From the NCBI RefSeq assembly GCF_000381065.1, contig NZ_KB905858.1, positions 27,702 to 91,701 on the forward strand: a stretch of 64,000 nucleotides of DNA. The letters run 5' to 3'. This DNA is from Propionispira raffinosivorans DSM 20765. GTDB lineage: Bacteria; Bacillota; Negativicutes; Selenomonadales; Selenomonadaceae. Shown here piece after piece: positions 7,528 to 16,121 of the stretch (its first letter is position 1; every line of letters begins with the position of its first letter). Under the pieces are notes generated by a model that was given only the letters and a program-made list of their open reading frames with translations, did not search any database and was not told the DNA's origin. The translations under genes and the position numbers were made by a program.

Positions 7528-9546
7528 TCACTTTGTAAAATATCCTGCAACTGCTTTCTTAATTAGATTATCATCTGCCAGACAAGGTTCTGTAATATGA
7601 CTTTCATCCGCATATTCTCTATTGTATTTTTTCACGGTTTCGATTGAATGTTCATTTCTTGCCCAGCTGCGGCGTGCTACGCCACCCATAACATCCCAAA
7701 GCAGGGCACTTTTTATAATTTGATCAACTCGCGTACTGCCATCCAAAACCAGACCAAATCCGCCATTAATTGATTTGCCGATACCAACACCACCACCATT
7801 ATGCAACGCCACCAGACTCATTCCACGGGCAGCATTCCCCGCGTAACATTGAACTGCCATATCGGCCATGACATTACTACCATCTTTGATATTTGCCGTT
7901 TCTCGAAAAGGCGAATCCGTCCCGCTTACATCATGATGATCACGTCCCATCATAACTGGACCAATTTCGCCAGTCTTGACCATTTCATTAAATTTTAAAG
8001 CAATACGAATGCGCCCTTCTGCATCTTGGTATAAGATACGGGCCTGTGTTCCAACAACCATATCATTTTTTTCTGCATCACGAATCCAATTATAGTTATC
8101 ACGATCCTGATACCGACGATTTGGATCTATACATTCCATTGCAGCATGATCTGTCTTTAATAAATCTTCCCGTTTCCCGCTCAGGCAAATCCAGCGAAAC
8201 GGGCCATAGCCATAATCAAAAAGTTGTGGTCCCATAATATCTTCCACATAAGATGGTAAAATAAACCCATCCTTTTCATCGATTCCATTTTTTGAAAGTT
8301 CTTTAACTCCAGCATCATAAACGGCTTTAAGAAACGAATTCCCATAATCAAAAAAGAATGTCCCCTGTTCTACACAACATTTAATTAATTCATAATGATG
8401 CCGTAAACTTTGATCGACCATATGCATAAATTTGATACGGTCTTTTGCCAGCATTTCTGTACGTTCATCAAAGGTTACTCCCTGTGGACAATAGCCGCCA
8501 TCATAAGCGACATGACAGGATGTCTGATCAGACAGCAGGTCAATCTTAATTTTATGTTCTACCGCGTACTCTAACAAATCAACAATATTACCGCAATAAG
8601 CAATCGAGATAGTTGTTTTATCTTTAAGATGTTTCTGTGCCGAAGCAAAGACATCTGCCAAATTTTCATAACATTCGCTAACCCAGCCTTGATCCAAACG
8701 TGTTTTAATCCGTAAAAAATCGACCTCAGCCACAATTCCAACCGCATTGGCAATTTCTGCGGCCTTCGGTTGTGCACCGCTCATTCCGCCAAGACCGGAA
8801 CTTACAAACAAATGCCCCGTCAAATCGCCATCGTTTGGTATTCCCAAATGCATTCTGCCAGCATTCAGCAAAGTGTTGTATGTCCCATGAACAATCCCTT
8901 GCGGCCCAATATACATCCAACCACCTGCAGTCATTTGTCCATAATTAGCAACGCCCATTTCTTCAGCAATTTCCCAATCTTTTTGATTATCAAACATTCC
9001 AATCATCAAAGCATTTGTAATAATGATACGCGGGGCTTCCGGTTTCGATTTAAACAATCCCAAAGGATGTCCTGATTCCATCACTAATGTCTGAGAATCT
9101 GTCATAACTTGCAAATACTTCTTGATTAAACGATACTGAAGCCAATTTTGACATACACTGCCTGTTTCACCATAGGTAACAAGCTCATATGGGTAAAGAG
9201 CTACTGCAAAATCAAGATTATTGTCTATCATTACCTGAAATGCTTTGCCTTCAATACAATTCCCTGAATATTCTTCGATTGGTTTTCCATAAATATGTTC
9301 TACCGGACGAAATCTATAGGCATAAATACGACCATACTTTATTAGCTCTTCCAAAAATTCAGGAACCAACTGTTTATGCAGCTTTGGATCAATATAACGC
9401 AGCGCATTTTTCAAAGCCACCTCAGTCTGTGCTGAAGATAAATGAAAACCTCTCGAAGGCGCCCGCCGTATACCTTCTTTAAATTTAGGCATAGACGGCA
9501 ATTCTGTTTCCGGACCAATTACAAATTTTTTATTATCAGATGTCAT
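7528..9546 (-). CDS. hutU: urocanate hydratase, long form
   Basis: Urocanase hydrates urocanate to 4-imidazolone-5-propionate using NAD as an electrophilic cofactor. With the ATG at 9546 (GGAGG ten bases upstream) the product has 672 residues. That fits the long anaerobe-type clade of about 675 residues rather than the roughly 555-residue Bacillus/Pseudomonas form. Visible family stretches include MTAGGWMYIGPQGIVHGTYN, SSGLGGMSGAQPKA, DQTSCHVAYDGGYCPQG, GRDHHDVSGTDSPF and LHNGGGVGIGKS. A start at 9618 is possible but lacks a ribosome site. No hutH is adjacent, so urocanate must be imported, made by a gene elsewhere, or made by another enzyme of this operon. A thiourocanate hydratase role cannot be excluded. 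Confidence 0.93.
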   Translation of the reverse strand: MTSDNKKFVIGPETELPSMPKFKEGIRRAPSRGFHLSSAQTEVALKNALRYIDPKLHKQLVPEFLEELIKYGRIYAYRFRPVEHIYGKPIEEYSGNCIEGKAFQVMIDNNLDFAVALYPYELVTYGETGSVCQNWLQYRLIKKYLQVMTDSQTLVMESGHPLGLFKSKPEAPRIIITNALMIGMFDNQKDWEIAEEMGVANYGQMTAGGWMYIGPQGIVHGTYNTLLNAGRMHLGIPNDGDLTGHLFVSSGLGGMSGAQPKAAEIANAVGIVAEVDFLRIKTRLDQGWVSECYENLADVFASAQKHLKDKTTISIAYCGNIVDLLEYAVEHKIKIDLLSDQTSCHVAYDGGYCPQGVTFDERTEMLAKDRIKFMHMVDQSLRHHYELIKCCVEQGTFFFDYGNSFLKAVYDAGVKELSKNGIDEKDGFILPSYVEDIMGPQLFDYGYGPFRWICLSGKREDLLKTDHAAMECIDPNRRYQDRDNYNWIRDAEKNDMVVGTQARILYQDAEGRIRIALKFNEMVKTGEIGPVMMGRDHHDVSGTDSPFRETANIKDGSNVMADMAVQCYAGNAARGMSLVALHNGGGVGIGKSINGGFGLVLDGSTRVDQIIKSALLWDVMGGVARRSWARNEHSIETVKKYNREYADESHITEPCLADDNLIKKAVAGYFTK

Positions 9547-9621
9547 AAAACATTTTCCTCCAAAACTAAAAATAATATTGGATGAGGCAAAAACGGCCTC
9601 ATCACAATACGAATCCATGAT

Positions 9622-10656
9622 TTATTTTGATCTCGTCAAGAACGAATCATCAATAATAGAAGCCGGATTAACTGCTTGATCAATTAATTTAGTCTGTAAC
9701 CAAAGGTCTGATGCCATTTTTACAATTTTGTAAAAATCACCAGGTTTTTCTTTTGTTCCGAAATATGCTTTGTTTCCGGCTTCATCATAAAATTGTACAT
9801 CCTTTAATTCTGCTTTGAGTTTTTCTGGTTTTTCACCAAGACGTTTTGCCATGATCTGCAAAGCATCGTCTTCATTTGATTTTAAATAATCCAAAGCATC
9901 ATACCAGGCATCTACAATAGCCTGTGCCGATTCTGGATGTTGTGCTATAAAGTCTTTTTTCATTGCAAAGGTATCAACAATCACACCAGGACTTTGCTTA
10001 CTATCCATCATAGTATAACCAAAGTCCGTAGCAGCTGCCCTTGAAAGCCATGGCTGCCAGGTAATCGCGGCATCTACTTTTCCGGCAACAAAGGCTGCAC
10101 CAGCATCCCCCGCTGACATTGCCTGCACATCAAAGTCTTTAAGACTCATTCCCTTTGCGCTTAGTAAATATTGAAACCAGAAAAAGTCCGCCCCGCCCGT
10201 AGTGTCCAAGGCAATTTTTTTCCCTTTCAGCTCTTCAATTGTCTTAATTTCTTTTTTTGCGACAATTCCATCACCACCCGCCGAAGTATCGAGTGCCAAA
10301 ATTTGTACTTCATCAATTCCTGCTGCTGCATTTACAACATGTGTATCCGCTGAAGTAGAAACTCCCTGAATACGATTTGCAGCCAAAGCACTCTTACTAT
10401 CTGCCTTGCTTTCTATCGACTGTATTTTTACATTTGCACCATGCTTTTTAAAAAAACCTTTTTCTTCAGCAATATACAATGGTGCAAATCCAATCCAGGA
10501 AGACTGTCCTAAGATAATCTCACCATCATAAGCAGCACTTGAAGAAGATGCTTTCGCTGTGTCTTTTGCCGTAGAATTGGTACCACAGCCAGCAACTGAA
10601 AAAAGAAATACACCGGCCATTGCAACGGATACAATTTTTTTTAAGTATGTTTTCAT
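9622..10656 (-). CDS. ABC transporter substrate-binding lipoprotein (NMT1/TauA-like)
   Basis: A 344-residue periplasmic binding protein. It has a lipoprotein signal peptide with lipobox SVAGC (Cys near residue 24), an alanine- and serine-rich linker, then an NMT1/THI5-like fold: ILGQSSWIGFAPLYIAEEKGFFKKHG, LKGKKIALDTTGGADFFWF and GKVDAAITWQPW. The family binds aliphatic sulfonates, taurine, pyrimidine precursors, riboflavin or hydantoin-like molecules. The likely ligand here is the compound degraded by the operon (urocanate, an imidazole acid or a hydantoin), which is inference. AAGGAGAG precedes the ATG. A 93-base gap with no visible terminator separates it from the dehydrogenase upstream. 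Confidence 0.92.
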   Translation of the reverse strand: MKTYLKKIVSVAMAGVFLFSVAGCGTNSTAKDTAKASSSSAAYDGEIILGQSSWIGFAPLYIAEEKGFFKKHGANVKIQSIESKADSKSALAANRIQGVSTSADTHVVNAAAGIDEVQILALDTSAGGDGIVAKKEIKTIEELKGKKIALDTTGGADFFWFQYLLSAKGMSLKDFDVQAMSAGDAGAAFVAGKVDAAITWQPWLSRAAATDFGYTMMDSKQSPGVIVDTFAMKKDFIAQHPESAQAIVDAWYDALDYLKSNEDDALQIMAKRLGEKPEKLKAELKDVQFYDEAGNKAYFGTKEKPGDFYKIVKMASDLWLQTKLIDQAVNPASIIDDSFLTRSK

Positions 10657-10749
10657 TTTTTAACTCTCCTTTTATTTTCTATTACAAACAAAGTTACTAG
10701 TCATTGCTACTTAAAATTTTTAACCTTTATATTTGAGAATTTAACGAAT

Positions 10750-11715
10750 TTAATTCACCAAATCAGCGGGGCGTTCTCCTTTTAACATTTTTAATGCATT
10801 TTCTACAGTTCTCCGTTTAAGTTCTTTATAAGATTCAATTGATATATAGGAAATATGTGGTGTTATAAGTATATTTTTCTGTGCAAAGATATTTTCGTTT
10901 CCTTGTGGTGGTTCCTGAACAATCACATCTAAGATTGCACCTGCCATTTTTTTTGAAGAAACCGCCTTGATCAACTCCTGTTCATTTAAAATTTTCCCCC
11001 TTGAAGTATTGATGAGATACGCCGTCGGTTTCATTAAATCAAAATGTTTTTTCGTTATAAGATTTTCGGTAGTCTCATCACACTTTATATGAATACTGAC
11101 AAAATCAGCTGCAGCAAAGCCCTCTTCCAATGTTACTTTACAAGCACCTAAGGATGTTATTTTATCAGTTTTTACATACGGATCATAAATTAGGACTTGC
11201 ATTCCTAATGCCCTTGCTTTTTTTGCAACGCCTGAACCAATTGTTCCGCAGCCAGCAATAAATAAAGTACTTGAACTAACCCGATGTATTGGTTCACGTA
11301 CAGCCTGAGCACCCCATTTCCCCTGATGAATCGCCTCCGCATAAGTATCCAGCTGCTTATTACTGCGGTAAATTGCTGCCATTACATAATCTTCAATATC
11401 TTCCAAGCAATATCCCCGGACATTCGTTACCCCAATATTTTTTGCTCTAGCAGCTTTGATATCTACACGATCGTACCCACCACCATAAACGGCAATTCCT
11501 TTACAATGTTCCAACTGTGCTATCACAGATGCCGGAATTTTTGCATAAATTTGTGCAAAAATAAGATCTGCGTGTCGGCCAAAAGATGTAAGGTCTTTTT
11601 CATACGTATAGGTTGAAAAACGAAGCTCACAATTTGGCAGTTCTTTTTGTAAAATTTCTATTTCATCCTTATAATCTGACCATTCCTCATCTATAATCCA
11701 AACTAAAAATGACAT
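10750..11715 (-). CDS. D-isomer-specific 2-hydroxyacid dehydrogenase
   Basis: A 321-residue NAD-dependent dehydrogenase of the D-lactate/CtBP superfamily. The Rossmann motif is FIAGCGTIGSGVAKKARALG (near residue 150), and the catalytic triad is visible as Arg in NTSRGK, Glu in VQEPP and His in TPHISY. The family interconverts 2-keto acids and D-2-hydroxy acids. In this operon the obvious candidates are imidazolepyruvate/imidazolelactate or a downstream keto acid, but nothing in the sequence fixes the substrate. AGGAGG lies nine bases before the ATG. It starts 13 bases after the aconitase-X small subunit stop, so it is firmly in the operon. Confidence 0.9.
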   Translation of the reverse strand: MSFLVWIIDEEWSDYKDEIEILQKELPNCELRFSTYTYEKDLTSFGRHADLIFAQIYAKIPASVIAQLEHCKGIAVYGGGYDRVDIKAARAKNIGVTNVRGYCLEDIEDYVMAAIYRSNKQLDTYAEAIHQGKWGAQAVREPIHRVSSSTLFIAGCGTIGSGVAKKARALGMQVLIYDPYVKTDKITSLGACKVTLEEGFAAADFVSIHIKCDETTENLITKKHFDLMKPTAYLINTSRGKILNEQELIKAVSSKKMAGAILDVIVQEPPQGNENIFAQKNILITPHISYISIESYKELKRRTVENALKMLKGERPADLVN

Positions 11716-11728
11716 CTCCCTTTTCCTC

Positions 11729-12133
11729 CTATAACAAAGTGATTACACCATTTTCTGCATCAAGTTCCACTCTGGTTCCATCGGATACATCTCTATAAAA
11801 TTCAGTTGCTGCTTTATTGACCATTGGAGCTTCTAAAATAATTGCGCTGGCAGCCAACGTCGTATCGGCATTTTCTACAATCATTCCTGCAGGACTCATG
11901 CCTGTCATCTTCATCTGATACATTCCATCTGCTTGTACAACAGAACTTCCCTTTCCATAAGGAAAAACAATGATTTTTCCGGCAATTGATTTGCCATATA
12001 AGCAATGTTCTTTTTCAATAACAACTCCTGTTTTTGGATCAACCAGATAAAAGCATAAGCCATCCTGCGAAAACAATATTTCACCTTGTACCTTGCCACC
12101 AGAAATTTTATGACATGAATAACTCTGCCCCAT
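11729..12133 (-). CDS. aconitase X swivel (small) subunit
   Basis: A 134-residue protein of the DUF126/AcnX small-subunit family. It has the swivelling domain with YGKSIAGKIIVFPYGKGSS, where a serine of the GKGSS turn is the expected catalytic residue, and MSPAGMIVENADTTLAASAIILEAPMV. Together with the large subunit it forms a type-II aconitase X, a hydro-lyase family whose characterised members dehydrate cis-3-hydroxy-L-proline (bacteria) or mevalonate 5-phosphate (archaea). The ATG follows the large-subunit stop by one base, giving tight coupling and equimolar synthesis. Confidence 0.9.
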   Translation of the reverse strand: MGQSYSCHKISGGKVQGEILFSQDGLCFYLVDPKTGVVIEKEHCLYGKSIAGKIIVFPYGKGSSVVQADGMYQMKMTGMSPAGMIVENADTTLAASAIILEAPMVNKAATEFYRDVSDGTRVELDAENGVITLL

Positions 12134-12134
12134 C

Positions 12135-13334
12135 TTAATACATCCCTTTCAATGCAGCTTCCACGCTGTCTTCAAGTGAAGCAATTACAAAGCGCATATC
12201 TCTTCTTTTCGTATAGTACGCACATTTTGGTGAATCCGTAATGCCTTTTTTCCCATATAAAAATTTCCAACAAGGTTGATCCATACAAGTATCTTCAACA
12301 AGCTCTCCACCCGCTTCACGAATGATATCCATATATCCCATTTTTTCGGATAAATTTCTCGACAAAGCAGAGGACATTATGAAAAGTGGCACCTTTAATT
12401 TTTTTCCTTTTAACAAATCAACCACTCTGGCTATTTGATCAATCGTAAAATGTGGACAGCCAAATAAAGCAAAGTCAATCTCACCACCAGCATCTGATAT
12501 TTCTTGTTGCATTGCTTTTAAATCAGCTTCCGTTATTGTCACCTCACCTTTTGGCTTTTTACCTTGAAATGCAGATTTCATATCTCTCGCTTCCGGTGTG
12601 AATCCCAAAATATGATACATTGCTACATTACCACCCGTATTTAGTTGTGCACCTAAATTCATCAGCGCTTCTTTGCTTGGATTTTTCAAGCCCTCAAAAA
12701 CTGGAATTGAAAAACCGGTTTTCTTAGGAACAAAATAGCCTAGCATTTGATATGAAAAATCATCGGTCATATCTGCTTCTACATGAACCAAAATTTCACC
12801 GGCTCTATTTTCATCCAATAAATATCCATAAAGTGGTGTAACACCTGTTATCGCAGAACATAATGCACTTTGTGCGGATTCGCGATTAGAACGAGCCCCG
12901 CAAACAGAATTCACAAAAGGTGTAGCACTCGATTCAGAAAATGCAATCACTTCACCAAAACGAGGAACGTTTTTTTCAAGATAAGGCGTACAGTCATATG
13001 TCATTATTGCTTCTAAACGATTATATGCAGCATGGGTACGTTTCACGATCGCTTCATCTTCCGCTTCAATTCGCGTTATTTTTTGAAACTGCTTCAAGTG
13101 GAAACTCGGATTTACCGTTGGTCGAATGCGGCAGGTCGCTCCACCAGCTACTAATTTTTCAGCAAACCATAAATCAGCCTCCTGATTACTTAAAGCTACA
13201 TGCGTTCGCGTGACTGGAACCATTTTAGGTGCATCATAGGCTTCTCCCACCGCTACTAAAATTTTCATTGCCAACTTTGTACCTTCACCATAAAATCCAT
13301 TGAGCATTTTCTGTTCTTCATCTGTTAAAAGCAT
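12135..13334 (-). CDS. aconitase X catalytic (large) subunit
   Basis: A 399-residue protein of the DUF521/AcnX family. The conserved cysteines expected to hold the Fe-S cluster are visible: Cys145 in NSVCGARSNRES, Cys293 in FGCPHFT and Cys350 in VEDTCMDQP. The start MLLTDEEQKMLNGFYGEGTKLAM is also typical. Known bacterial relatives remove water from a beta-hydroxy acid. No proline racemase, hydroxyproline epimerase or pyrroline-carboxylate reductase accompanies it, so the standard cis-3-hydroxyproline role is poorly supported here. Its substrate is probably an imidazole- or hydantoin-related hydroxy acid or an unsaturated acid. That is inference from the hut neighbours. Confidence 0.92.
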   Translation of the reverse strand: MLLTDEEQKMLNGFYGEGTKLAMKILVAVGEAYDAPKMVPVTRTHVALSNQEADLWFAEKLVAGGATCRIRPTVNPSFHLKQFQKITRIEAEDEAIVKRTHAAYNRLEAIMTYDCTPYLEKNVPRFGEVIAFSESSATPFVNSVCGARSNRESAQSALCSAITGVTPLYGYLLDENRAGEILVHVEADMTDDFSYQMLGYFVPKKTGFSIPVFEGLKNPSKEALMNLGAQLNTGGNVAMYHILGFTPEARDMKSAFQGKKPKGEVTITEADLKAMQQEISDAGGEIDFALFGCPHFTIDQIARVVDLLKGKKLKVPLFIMSSALSRNLSEKMGYMDIIREAGGELVEDTCMDQPCWKFLYGKKGITDSPKCAYYTKRRDMRFVIASLEDSVEAALKGMY

Positions 13335-13354
13335 TTCATATCCCTCTTTTCTCC

Positions 13355-14689
13355 TTATAAATTTTCTTCTAAATGCTGCATTGTCTGTCCAATTTTTTCT
13401 AGAACTCTTTTTTCTGATATGCTTTGCAATTCACCGTTGCGAACTGTCGTCCGCCCATTTACTGCAACATTTTTTATAGCTGTTGGCTGCATCGAATATA
13501 CCAGGTTAGGCAAAAATTGATTTCCTGCCGCCGTAATTGGCTGCATCGAAAGATTTCGCAAATCAATCCCCGTAAAGTCAGCTTTACAGCCCACCTCCAG
13601 CTTCCCAATTTTTAAACCCAATGCTTTTCCTCCGCCTATAGTGCCCATACGAAATGCATCTTTATAATTTACACACAAGGCATCCAACGTATGAACTTTC
13701 TGCAAAATAGACACCATGCGCATTTCTTCAAATATACTAATTCTATTATTGCTGCAAGCTCCATCACTCCCCAATCCAATAGAAACACCATACTTTAAAA
13801 ATGCTGGTATATTCGTTACACCATCTGCCAAAAACATATTACTTGACGGACAATATGCCAGTTGTCCGCCCTTATCACCTAATAGCTTTATTTCCAAGTC
13901 ATTCAACCATACACCATGAATAATGACCATACTTTCATCTACAACACCAATACTATCAAGATAAGTTAATGGCGTCATTTTATGCTCTTTTATAACTTGC
14001 TCCACTTCAAAAGGTTCTTCCGCTACATGAATATGATAGGTTGTCCCATATTTTCGCGCGAGATTGTACCCTGCTTTGATCATTGCGGGAGAAGCTGCAT
14101 GTAAACTATGTGGCGCTGGCAAAACACGAACCATTCCCCCCGTATATTTTTTCATCAAAGTTTCTGTATTAAAAATCGCTGTTGAAACATCCTCAACATA
14201 TCCCGCAGGAGCTCCGTCCCAGTCATACATTGTCCGTGCCAGTACAAGCCTGATCCCAGCATCCGTTGCCGCCTGAATTACCGCTTCATCACTTTCAATA
14301 CCCTCATTATGCAAATAGAAAAAATCGCAAACCGTCGTAACGCCGCTTTTCATCATCTCTGTAAACGCAAATAAAGCTCCAGCATATATATCCACCGTCC
14401 GCATTTTAGGTGAAAATTTATATAAAGACTCATCCCTCCATTCTAAAAAAGGACGATCTACCGCAATACCTCTTAGTAAACTCTGAAAACTATGATTATG
14501 CGTATTCACTGCTCCTGGAATCAGCACGAGCCCAGGCCATTCTTCAAGCAACGCATTCGGATAAGAAGCTATTAATCGACTGCTTTCATCCACAGAAATA
14601 ATTTCACCATTTTCTACAGCAATTCCATACCCATATTTTAATTTTTCATCTAATAGACAAGCTTCTGGTTTAAATATTTTTACAGTCAT
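13355..14689 (-). CDS. COG0402 amidohydrolase, HutF-like deaminase candidate
   Basis: A 444-residue metal-dependent deaminase/hydrolase. The metal and catalytic positions are complete: HxH in GAVNTHNHSFQSLLRG, His in YHIHVAEEP, His in VIIHGVW and Asp in GLGSDGACSNN. The subfamily includes formimidoylglutamate deiminase (HutF), 8-oxoguanine and isoxanthopterin deaminases, and triazine hydrolases. The stretch FLEWRDESLYKF and GVTTVCDFFYLHN recalls HutF, but the overall text also resembles guanine-like deaminases. In context the attractive role is formimino-glutamate to N-formylglutamate plus ammonia, directly after HutI. Its ATG abuts the stop of the M20 gene (TAAATG), so the two are translated together. 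Confidence 0.88.
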   Translation of the reverse strand: MTVKIFKPEACLLDEKLKYGYGIAVENGEIISVDESSRLIASYPNALLEEWPGLVLIPGAVNTHNHSFQSLLRGIAVDRPFLEWRDESLYKFSPKMRTVDIYAGALFAFTEMMKSGVTTVCDFFYLHNEGIESDEAVIQAATDAGIRLVLARTMYDWDGAPAGYVEDVSTAIFNTETLMKKYTGGMVRVLPAPHSLHAASPAMIKAGYNLARKYGTTYHIHVAEEPFEVEQVIKEHKMTPLTYLDSIGVVDESMVIIHGVWLNDLEIKLLGDKGGQLAYCPSSNMFLADGVTNIPAFLKYGVSIGLGSDGACSNNRISIFEEMRMVSILQKVHTLDALCVNYKDAFRMGTIGGGKALGLKIGKLEVGCKADFTGIDLRNLSMQPITAAGNQFLPNLVYSMQPTAIKNVAVNGRTTVRNGELQSISEKRVLEKIGQTMQHLEENL

Positions 14690-15973
14690 TTATTTTAAGC
14701 TCCTATCAAGTATCAAAATTGTATCCAATAAAATCTGTGCCGCTTTTACAATCTCATCATTTCCTGTCATTTCCTTGGGGCAATGGCTGTATCCATCAAT
14801 ACTTTGAACAAAAAGCATACCTGCTTTTGTGACTCTGGCCATGTTAGCCGCATCATGCCCTGCCATACTGACCAATTGCCGTTTTGTTTCTCCTGCAAAA
14901 AGAATCGCTTCATTGAGCGAATCTATGACGATCTTGTCCATTTTCATTTCCGGTTGATCCAAATCAAGGTTCCGTACAATCTGCAATTTTCGTTCGACCA
15001 TAATTTCATCAACTGCTTTTGTCAATATTTGAAGAGCTTTGCCCCTTTTTACTGGATCAGCTGTACGAAGATCCAATGTCAAAGTAACTTCTCCAGGAAT
15101 GATATTCGATGAATTCGGTAAAACCTCTACTCTTCCGACAGTAGCTGACACTTCCGTCATATCAGGCTGTTTCATAATATTTTCTACTGCCAGACAAACT
15201 TCGGCGGCTGCAGCCAAAGCATCGCGGCGATTTTGTATCTGTGTCGTTCCCGCATGGTTAGCCTCACCAACAATGCGAATGGTTTCACGATAAATTCCCG
15301 TAATGCAAGTCACAGAAGCTACAGCTTGGTTTTTATCATAAAGTCTGCGTCCCTGTTCAATATGACATTCAACAAATGCCGCTAAACTATTTTTTTTAAT
15401 AACCGCATCTCCTACTTTGCTTATATCCCCACCGAGCCGACTAACAGCATGTTCTAATGTTTCGCCTGTATTCTTATCATAAAGTTTTTGTAAATCTCTA
15501 TAAGTCAATCGTCCGCATAATACCTTGCTTCCTAAAGTAGAAACCGAAAACGAATTTGGCTCCTCCCCGGTAAAAGAAACTATTTCTAGCGGATGTTTCA
15601 ATTCCAATAAATTTTCCTGGATAATCTGCATAATTTCAGTTGCGATTAATACCCCTAATGCCCCATCAAATCCGCCGCCATTTGGTACCGTATCATGATG
15701 TGAGCCAATTACAATTGGCAATCTTTCTGAAACTGTTTTTTGCCTCGCCCAAATATTTGCAATCGGATCTATATAGAGATTTAAATCCAATTCTTTAGTC
15801 CAGCAATTCACCAACCATTTTCTCGTTTTTTCATCAGCGGGACTAGCTAATTGCCGATCAATCCCCCCCCTTGTATTCATCCCTATTTTCGCAAGTTCTT
15901 GTAAGCGTCCAATCAATCGTGGAGCATTTATCTTCATAACTGATAGTTCTGCTTTTTCTATAATATTTTGCAT
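14690..15973 (-). CDS. M20-family amidase (N-carbamoyl/allantoate amidohydrolase type)
   Basis: A 427-residue dimetal hydrolase of the allantoate amidohydrolase/L-carbamoylase family. Metal-site motifs are GSHHDTVPNGGGFDGALGV, SFTGEEPNSF with the catalytic Glu-Glu, VECHIEQG and SMAGHDAANMA, and GEANHAGTT is the lid and dimerisation signature. Members release ammonia or carbamate from N-carbamoyl-amino acids, ureidoglycolate or allantoate, and some hydrolyse N-formyl or N-acetyl amino acids. In this operon it is a good candidate for the last step, freeing glutamate from N-formyl- or N-carbamoyl-glutamate. First gene of the operon, with AGAGGTG before the ATG and a palindrome, a terminator and a promoter upstream. 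Confidence 0.9.
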   Translation of the reverse strand: MQNIIEKAELSVMKINAPRLIGRLQELAKIGMNTRGGIDRQLASPADEKTRKWLVNCWTKELDLNLYIDPIANIWARQKTVSERLPIVIGSHHDTVPNGGGFDGALGVLIATEIMQIIQENLLELKHPLEIVSFTGEEPNSFSVSTLGSKVLCGRLTYRDLQKLYDKNTGETLEHAVSRLGGDISKVGDAVIKKNSLAAFVECHIEQGRRLYDKNQAVASVTCITGIYRETIRIVGEANHAGTTQIQNRRDALAAAAEVCLAVENIMKQPDMTEVSATVGRVEVLPNSSNIIPGEVTLTLDLRTADPVKRGKALQILTKAVDEIMVERKLQIVRNLDLDQPEMKMDKIVIDSLNEAILFAGETKRQLVSMAGHDAANMARVTKAGMLFVQSIDGYSHCPKEMTGNDEIVKAAQILLDTILILDRSLK

Positions 15974-16004
15974 TTGCGCACCTCTATTTCTATTGATTAA
16001 CTCA

Positions 16005-16051
16005 TTTTTACATTTCTATGAATGATGATATCATTCATAGAAATGTAAAAA
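16005..16051. promoter_or_regulatory. 47-bp perfect palindrome in the operon leader, likely regulator site
   Basis: Two perfect 22-bp arms (16005-16026 and 16030-16051; core CTATGAATGAT / ATCATTCATAG) are separated by three bases, 32 bases before the first gene of the hut/aconitase-X operon. There is no U-tract in either orientation after the outer end, so it is not a simple terminator. It is AT-rich and symmetric, like many RpiR/MurR operators, and the RpiR-type gene is next door. As RNA it would form a long hairpin directly after the leader terminator. Confidence 0.65.
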
Positions 16052-16090
16052 AAAGACGTTTTACTTCCTTGTTTTCGGAAATAAAGCGCC
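16047..16090 (-). terminator. terminator between rpiR-like gene and the operon (attenuator candidate)
   Basis: On the minus strand a 14-bp stem (arms 16077-16090 and 16055-16068, 13 of 14 paired allowing G-U) with an 8-base loop runs into eight uridines (16047-16054). It lies downstream of the consensus promoter at 16122-16150 and upstream of the first structural gene. It could end the regulator transcript, or act as an attenuator for the operon. The U-tract overlaps the first arm, in minus-strand order, of the 16005-16051 palindrome. Confidence 0.72.
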
Positions 16091-16121
16091 TTTGCTTCTT
16101 CAACTGTCTTCAATTTCTTTT

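Noticed and set aside
12135..13334. Classical aconitase or isopropylmalate isomerase
   Set aside because: Length, the CGARSNRE motif and the separate small swivel subunit fit aconitase X, not LeuC/AcnA.
16005..16051. Palindrome as a terminator
   Set aside because: No U-tract follows its outer end on the minus strand; the real terminator is the neighbouring stem at 16055-16090.
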